Source: Allium sativum (Eukaryota > Streptophyta > Magnoliopsida > Asparagales > Amaryllidaceae). From it: a stretch of DNA of 64,000 bases. Location: assembly GCA_030737875.1 (NCBI GenBank), contig CM060923.1, forward strand, positions 490,818,453 to 490,882,452, written 5' to 3'. Below are positions 60,087 to 64,000 of the stretch, in pieces (the first letter of the stretch is position 1; each line of letters opens with the position of its first letter). Below the pieces are notes generated by a model, which did not search any database, had not been told where the DNA came from, and worked only from the letters and a program-made list of their open reading frames with translations. The translations under genes were made by a program, and so were the position numbers.

Positions 60087-60160
60087 CGAGGCGCCTCGGT
60101 TATATCGGCCATTCCGGGGCCTATGGTTGGTCTTTATACAGACCATATTTACGCCCCATA
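60087..60160 (+). other. Triple stem-loop block with a compensatory pair (C, 5' LTR)
   Basis: Palindrome CGAGGCGCCTCG 60087-60098 intact. Second stem ATCGGCC (60104-60110) with GGCCTAT (60118-60124): relative to other copies the sixth pair changed from A-T to C-G on both sides, while the third pair is now mismatched. Third stem changed to CGCCCC/GACGGGG. Confidence 0.55.
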
Positions 60161-61093
60161 GGACGGGGAAACGTAGTGTTCAGGCATTTTAATCCACATC
60201 GAGTGGACCGGCCTTGACGATCCAAGGCTTGTTTGCGCGCTTGCCTAAGACATGGTAGGCTAGATTGTCTCGAAGCGGTAAGGACGATCCCTTGCCTTGG
60301 TTCACAGACGGAAATCCAACTTCCAATACGTGACATTTCGGTTTTATTTGTAGAGCCTAGTAGGCAACATAGTGGGATGGGGCACTCATGCCGTCTTGAT
60401 TGATACATTTATATTTGAAATTTTTTTGACACTATACACTTAAGTAATAGTAAAATATGAAATTTCACGTACCAAGCATATTTGGCTATTATAAGGTAAA
60501 ACTCTATCCTCCGGCTTGCGTTGCATTATGTGATGGGACCTGAGTTTTATAATAGCCTCGTTGTTCTTTATTTAGCATTGCGCTGTTTGTTTTATGCACT
60601 GGTATCCTTGGGAGGAAACCCGTTCCATGTTATACATCGTGGTCCCTTGATTTACCTAACTTTAAAATCGGATTAATAACTGTTTTATTTCTCACACCAG
60701 TCACATGTCTGACCTGGAGTTTATTGTTTTAACCTAAACTCTAGGTGCCCTTATTTCTACACGGGCAGCTAGTAGTTTTGGTTTTGCAGATTTGTATTCA
60801 CAGGATCCTGGTTTACAGCTGGAATGATATTCGGAAAGCTTTGTATCCGTATATTCTTTTCAGTTGTGTTTTGTATTATTTTTCCGCTGCTATGTATTTA
60901 AATGCAATTTAAATCTCTGATTTATATTAAATGTGTTATTTAACCATACTGTGTATATTCTTGTAATCTGATGTAAATTGTTGTAATAAGCAATGAAATG
61001 TTCTTCTATTTGTGTTCTGATTCGTCTTGTCCTCAAGGCAATCCATTCTTCCTCTTCTCCTCGGAGACCGGGGAAGTTCTAGGTCCTTACAGT

Positions 61094-61111
61094 TAGTATT
61101 AGAGCTCTGGT
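61094..61111 (+). promoter_or_regulatory. Degenerate primer-binding site of element C
   Basis: TAGTATTAGAGCTCTGGT in place of TGGTATCAGAGCTnTGGT: two transitions of the G:C to A:T type. Two bases (GT) separate it from the LTR end, as in A. Confidence 0.75.
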
Positions 61112-61750
61112 TTACAGAGCTCGAGAACAAGACATATTAGAAACGAACGAAAGAATTCATCCGAGATTGGATTAGTAATACCCAATGAGAATGACTCATT
61201 AAATATAGGATCAGTAGTATCCTAGAACGAGTGTTAAGAGTAGTGTTTTTAAAATAAAAATGAAAACAAACTTTGGTTTGAAAATTTAAACTTTATTATA
61301 CGTATGTGAATATTTTATTTTAAATTGAATTTGGACTATAGAATATATGGAGATTTTGAATATACGTCTGATCCATGTGTATACAAAGCCTCAAATATAC
61401 CGGATAGATATAGAATCATTACTCTAGTCGCTCGGTAATGATTCTGATGATTGCTCGAGCATCATCAGCATTTATGTTTGTGTTTCGAAAGTGAGATATC
61501 TATATATTTCAAATTGACTGGTGTGAGAACCAAAATATAGTTAGAATATATTGTTGTGAATAGGCATCAAAAACATGATTTTTGAGTATATAAAAAATTA
61601 TGAATTTGAAACGTTAATCAACTAATTGATTGCTGATTGTGTTGTTTGATTATTGTTTGATTAATTAGAATTTAGTAAATATAACAAATGTATCACATGT
61701 TGAACTGAATTGAAAATTTATAGAGATTGCATGCATATACATGTATATAC

Positions 61751-61960
61751 ATTGAACAGGTCATAGCAGGGAAGCTAAGCAGAGGAATAAAATTGTTTGC
61801 CCGACAAATAGGTACATGTTTATTGTATTTCTTGGGGGTTTTGACGATATTATGAGTCGATTGGCTGTTTCTTTTTCCTTTTGATTGGAGAGGCCTGTGT
61901 GGAAGTTTGGGGATTTTCTCGGTGCTCCCATACAAAGGAGGTTATGGCGAAAATTTTCGA
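61751..61960 (+). repeat. Shared 215-bp block (interior position in C)
   Basis: Contains TTGAACAGGTCATAGCA, GCCCGACAAATAGGTAC and GAGGTTATGGCGAAAA, matching 12475-12690 (reverse) and 15921-16141. Confidence 0.75.
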
Positions 61961-62087
61961 AAATTTAGGGTGTTAGCCAAATTTTTGAAAAATTTGAAAA
62001 GTTCTTAGAAACTGAAAAGTTGAAGAACTTAAGCCATAATGAAAGTTGAGTTGATTAGTTAAAAAACTTTCAGCTCCGTTCCTTTTC

Positions 62088-64000
62088 TGTAACAACCCGG
62101 AAAATCCGAACAAATTTAAAAAATTTATTTTGGCAGTTTTAGTGAATTTTGAATATTTAAAATGAATTATTTTAAATAATAACGACAGGAAATTTATTTT
62201 GAATAGAATTAGAATGTATATATTTATTTGAATCGACTTAAGAATGTAAATATGTATTTTTAACTATAAAAGTAATTGAAAATGGCGTGGTAGTTCAAAA
62301 ATTAGTTTTCAAAATTCAATTGAATGTACAGGATTCAGAATAAATCGGATTTTAGTGAAACCAAAAATATTAGAATATATTTGAAAATAACTTTCCAACG
62401 AATCCGAAAAATTGAAATTTCATAGCGGGAATAAAAAGTTATGCCCAGTTGAAAATTCAGAATAATCGCTATGGCATTTTGGCCCACAAAAATGGAAATT
62501 TTGCATACGACCTCCGTTTTCGACGAAACCACTTTTGTTGGATTCGGGATGTCAAGTTATTGCTAGATTCCAAAATTCATAATTTTTGGGGTCAATATGT
62601 GAGCGTGGCACAGGAAAACGTGTTTTAACAGTTTATGTCAATTTGGATCGACCAGAAAATGGCCATTTTTCAAACAATCTCCAAATTTGACGAAAATAGT
62701 TTTGTTAGGACCTTATCGTCAATACGAAGCTAGAAATAATTTTTTTCGAATTTTCAGAGTCTGTATGTGGTCCCGGTAAATTGAAATGTGCGTTCAAATT
62801 CAATGTATAGATTTATATTTTGATTTTGACGGAAACAGATCGAAACAACAGAATTAGCTTACAAAACATATCCCATTGCATTCGGAATGGGGGTTTTTAG
62901 TATGGGGCGACAGTCGTTGGACCTCATTTGGAGTTCGAACAAAAAATCAACTTTTGTAGGGTTTTTACAGAAAATAATAGTATATTTATTTATACTTATA
63001 TTCCCCCCCCATTCATTATTCAGACCAAATCAAAATTGCTCGATCGAAAGAGAAACCGCTCCCCGATGGCCGACGTCAGGCCATCGCCTTCGCCACCGCA
63101 GGCTTCGTCGCCGCCTCCCGCACCCCACGCCCCCCATTTCCTCGATCCACACTCCAGGATCGAACCCCAAACCCGCTCAGCCTTCCCCCAATCGACGACA
63201 CTCACTACGCCAACCCCAAACCCACCACCTGAGCCACCCCCGCGTCCGGCGCCACTTCTGACACCTCCCAACAGTCACCGCGAGTGTCCCTCCTCCTCCA
63301 ATTGAAATCTGCACCGAACACTAAACCCGCAAAGCACCAGACCCACCTCTCTCTTCTTCACTTCGACGCATAGCACCCCAGACCTCCAACATCTCCAAAC
63401 ACAAATTGTAAATCAATGTAAGTCATTTACTGATTTTCTTTTTCTTCTTCTAGCTAGAAAAACATTGTTTTTCTTTACTTGAAAAATAAGATTTTTAATA
63501 CGATAAAGTTAAGATTTTTAATGAGAAAAAAAATTAGATTTCTATATAGTATGAAAGATACGATTTTTATTTTTATAAAGATAAGATTTTTAGTTGAGTA
63601 AAAATATGATTTTTACTTAGGTAAAAATAAGATTTTTAGAAGTATAAAAATATGATTTTTAGAAGTAGAAAAATATGATTTTCCATTACATAAAGGTATT
63701 ATTTTTAGAAATATAATGTTATGATTTTTAGAAACGTAAAGCTATGATTTTTGGAAACATAAAAATATGATCTTTAACGTATAAACGAAATATTTTTAAT
63801 AAGTTAAAAAAATGATTTTTAACTAGAGTATGACATGAAAATATTTTTAGAAAGCTAAAAATATATTCTATTTAAAAAATAGTCGAGCCATGTAAATATT
63901 TTTAGAAAGTTAAAAATATGATGTTGATCGCATATACGTTATTTATAAAACAGTCATACTATGAAATAAATATAAATGAGTTAAAAATATGATTTTTAAT
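62088..64000 (+). repeat. 3' LTR of element C, truncated by the window end
   Basis: Starts TGTAACAACCCGG and follows the 5' LTR through module, TATA-like region (62981-62999), leader, donor (63418-63423) and the first part of the ATGATTTTT motif array. It shows the undisturbed site into which D inserted in the partner LTR. Confidence 0.88.
62981..63423 (+). promoter_or_regulatory. LTR promoter region, C-rich leader and splice donor (C, 3' LTR)
   Basis: TATATTTATTTATAC near 62981, C-rich leader with a 79-codon proline-rich frame (63066-63305), CAAT|GTAAGT at 63418-63423, same as in the 5' LTR. Confidence 0.5.

Larger units (their letters stand above)
43743..61091 (+). repeat. 5' LTR of element C (about 6.28 kb plus nested element D)
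   Basis: 84 bp (43743-43826) starting TGTAACAACCCGG, then D, then 54887-61091 ending GGTCCTTACA. Order after D: CGGTAGTTCG module (about 55010), TATA-like (about 55715), leader and donor (to 56162), ATGATTTTT motif array (56200-56760), GTGAGAA palindrome (56795-56809), CGTCCA hairpin (56878-56900), GCAGTTCG-like module (57790-58010), structured block (about 59700-60360). Confidence 0.87.
61092..62087 (+). other. Interior of element C, no genes, polypurine tract missing
   Basis: Contains the degenerate primer-binding site (61094-61111), sequence matching A's interior, and the shared block (61751-61960). It ends AGCTCCGTTCCTTTTC directly against the 3' LTR; the GGGGACGAAA-to-purine-run stretch present in A and B is absent. 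Confidence 0.75.
43743..64000 (+). mobile_element. Element C: giant-LTR non-coding retrotransposon, 3' end outside the window
   Basis: 5' LTR 43743-61091 (interrupted by D), degenerate primer-binding site 61094-61111, interior 61092-62087, 3' LTR from 62088, cut off at 64000. Same family as A and E, opposite orientation to A. Without D, the 5' LTR is about 6.28 kb and the interior 996 bp, almost the same as A. No gag-pol. The LTR starts differ by roughly 8% in a sampled stretch, so C is older than B. Confidence 0.85.

Overview
The window is plant nuclear DNA made almost entirely of nested transposable elements. I found no intact host gene, rRNA, tRNA or CRISPR array. Plant origin follows from a Tekay/Del-type chromovirus, LTRs starting TGTAACA, primer-binding sites complementary to initiator-Met tRNA (TGGTATCAGAGC), a plant-type L1-like LINE reverse transcriptase and an AT-rich background with C-rich leaders. 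The species cannot be named from the sequence.

Layout. 1-3098: 3' half of a giant LTR (copy E, + strand). 3099-4332: unassigned DNA with diverged repeats. 4333-6075 and 33617-34114: two halves of one LINE reverse-transcriptase pseudogene (- strand). It is split by element A (6076-33611, - strand, target-site duplication ATAAG), which has LTRs of 6.2 and 4.2 kb and only about 1 kb of non-coding interior. Element B (12895-28994, + strand) sits in A's interior. It is a 16.1-kb Tekay-type Ty3/gypsy element with LTRs of about 5.7 kb and a decayed gag-pol. 34115-39141 and 42563-43742: older, diverged LTR-like DNA containing a solo LTR (39142-42557, TSD GTAGG). 43743-64000: element C (+ strand, same family as A and E), running off the right edge. 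Its 5' LTR is interrupted after 84 bp by element D (43827-54886, - strand, TSD TATTT), which has two LTRs of about 4.6 kb and a 1.76-kb interior without recognisable gag or pol.

How the parts relate. Only B encodes retrotransposition proteins, and its frame is broken by two frameshifts and two TAG stops. A, C, D and E are non-coding but carry the same class of primer-binding site and, in A and D, the same polypurine tract as B. They look like passengers that need an autonomous Tekay-type partner.

The LTRs share an ordered set of cis signals: an AT palindrome near the 5' tip; a TATA box; a leader of about 200-400 nt ending in a GTAAGT splice donor; in A, B and C an array of AAAATATGATTTTT-like motifs; a palindrome GTGAGAA-N-TTCTCAC; a CGTCCA/TGGACG hairpin; and a GC-rich block with three consecutive stem-loops, one of which covaries in C. 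In B a good splice acceptor lies 13 bp before the gag ATG, so a long LTR-to-gag intron is predicted. Element D and the solo LTR add an array of GGTTAAGT/ACTTAACC hairpins and a GTCGAC or W-box-like cluster just upstream of their TATA boxes. All identities and alignments quoted are by eye.
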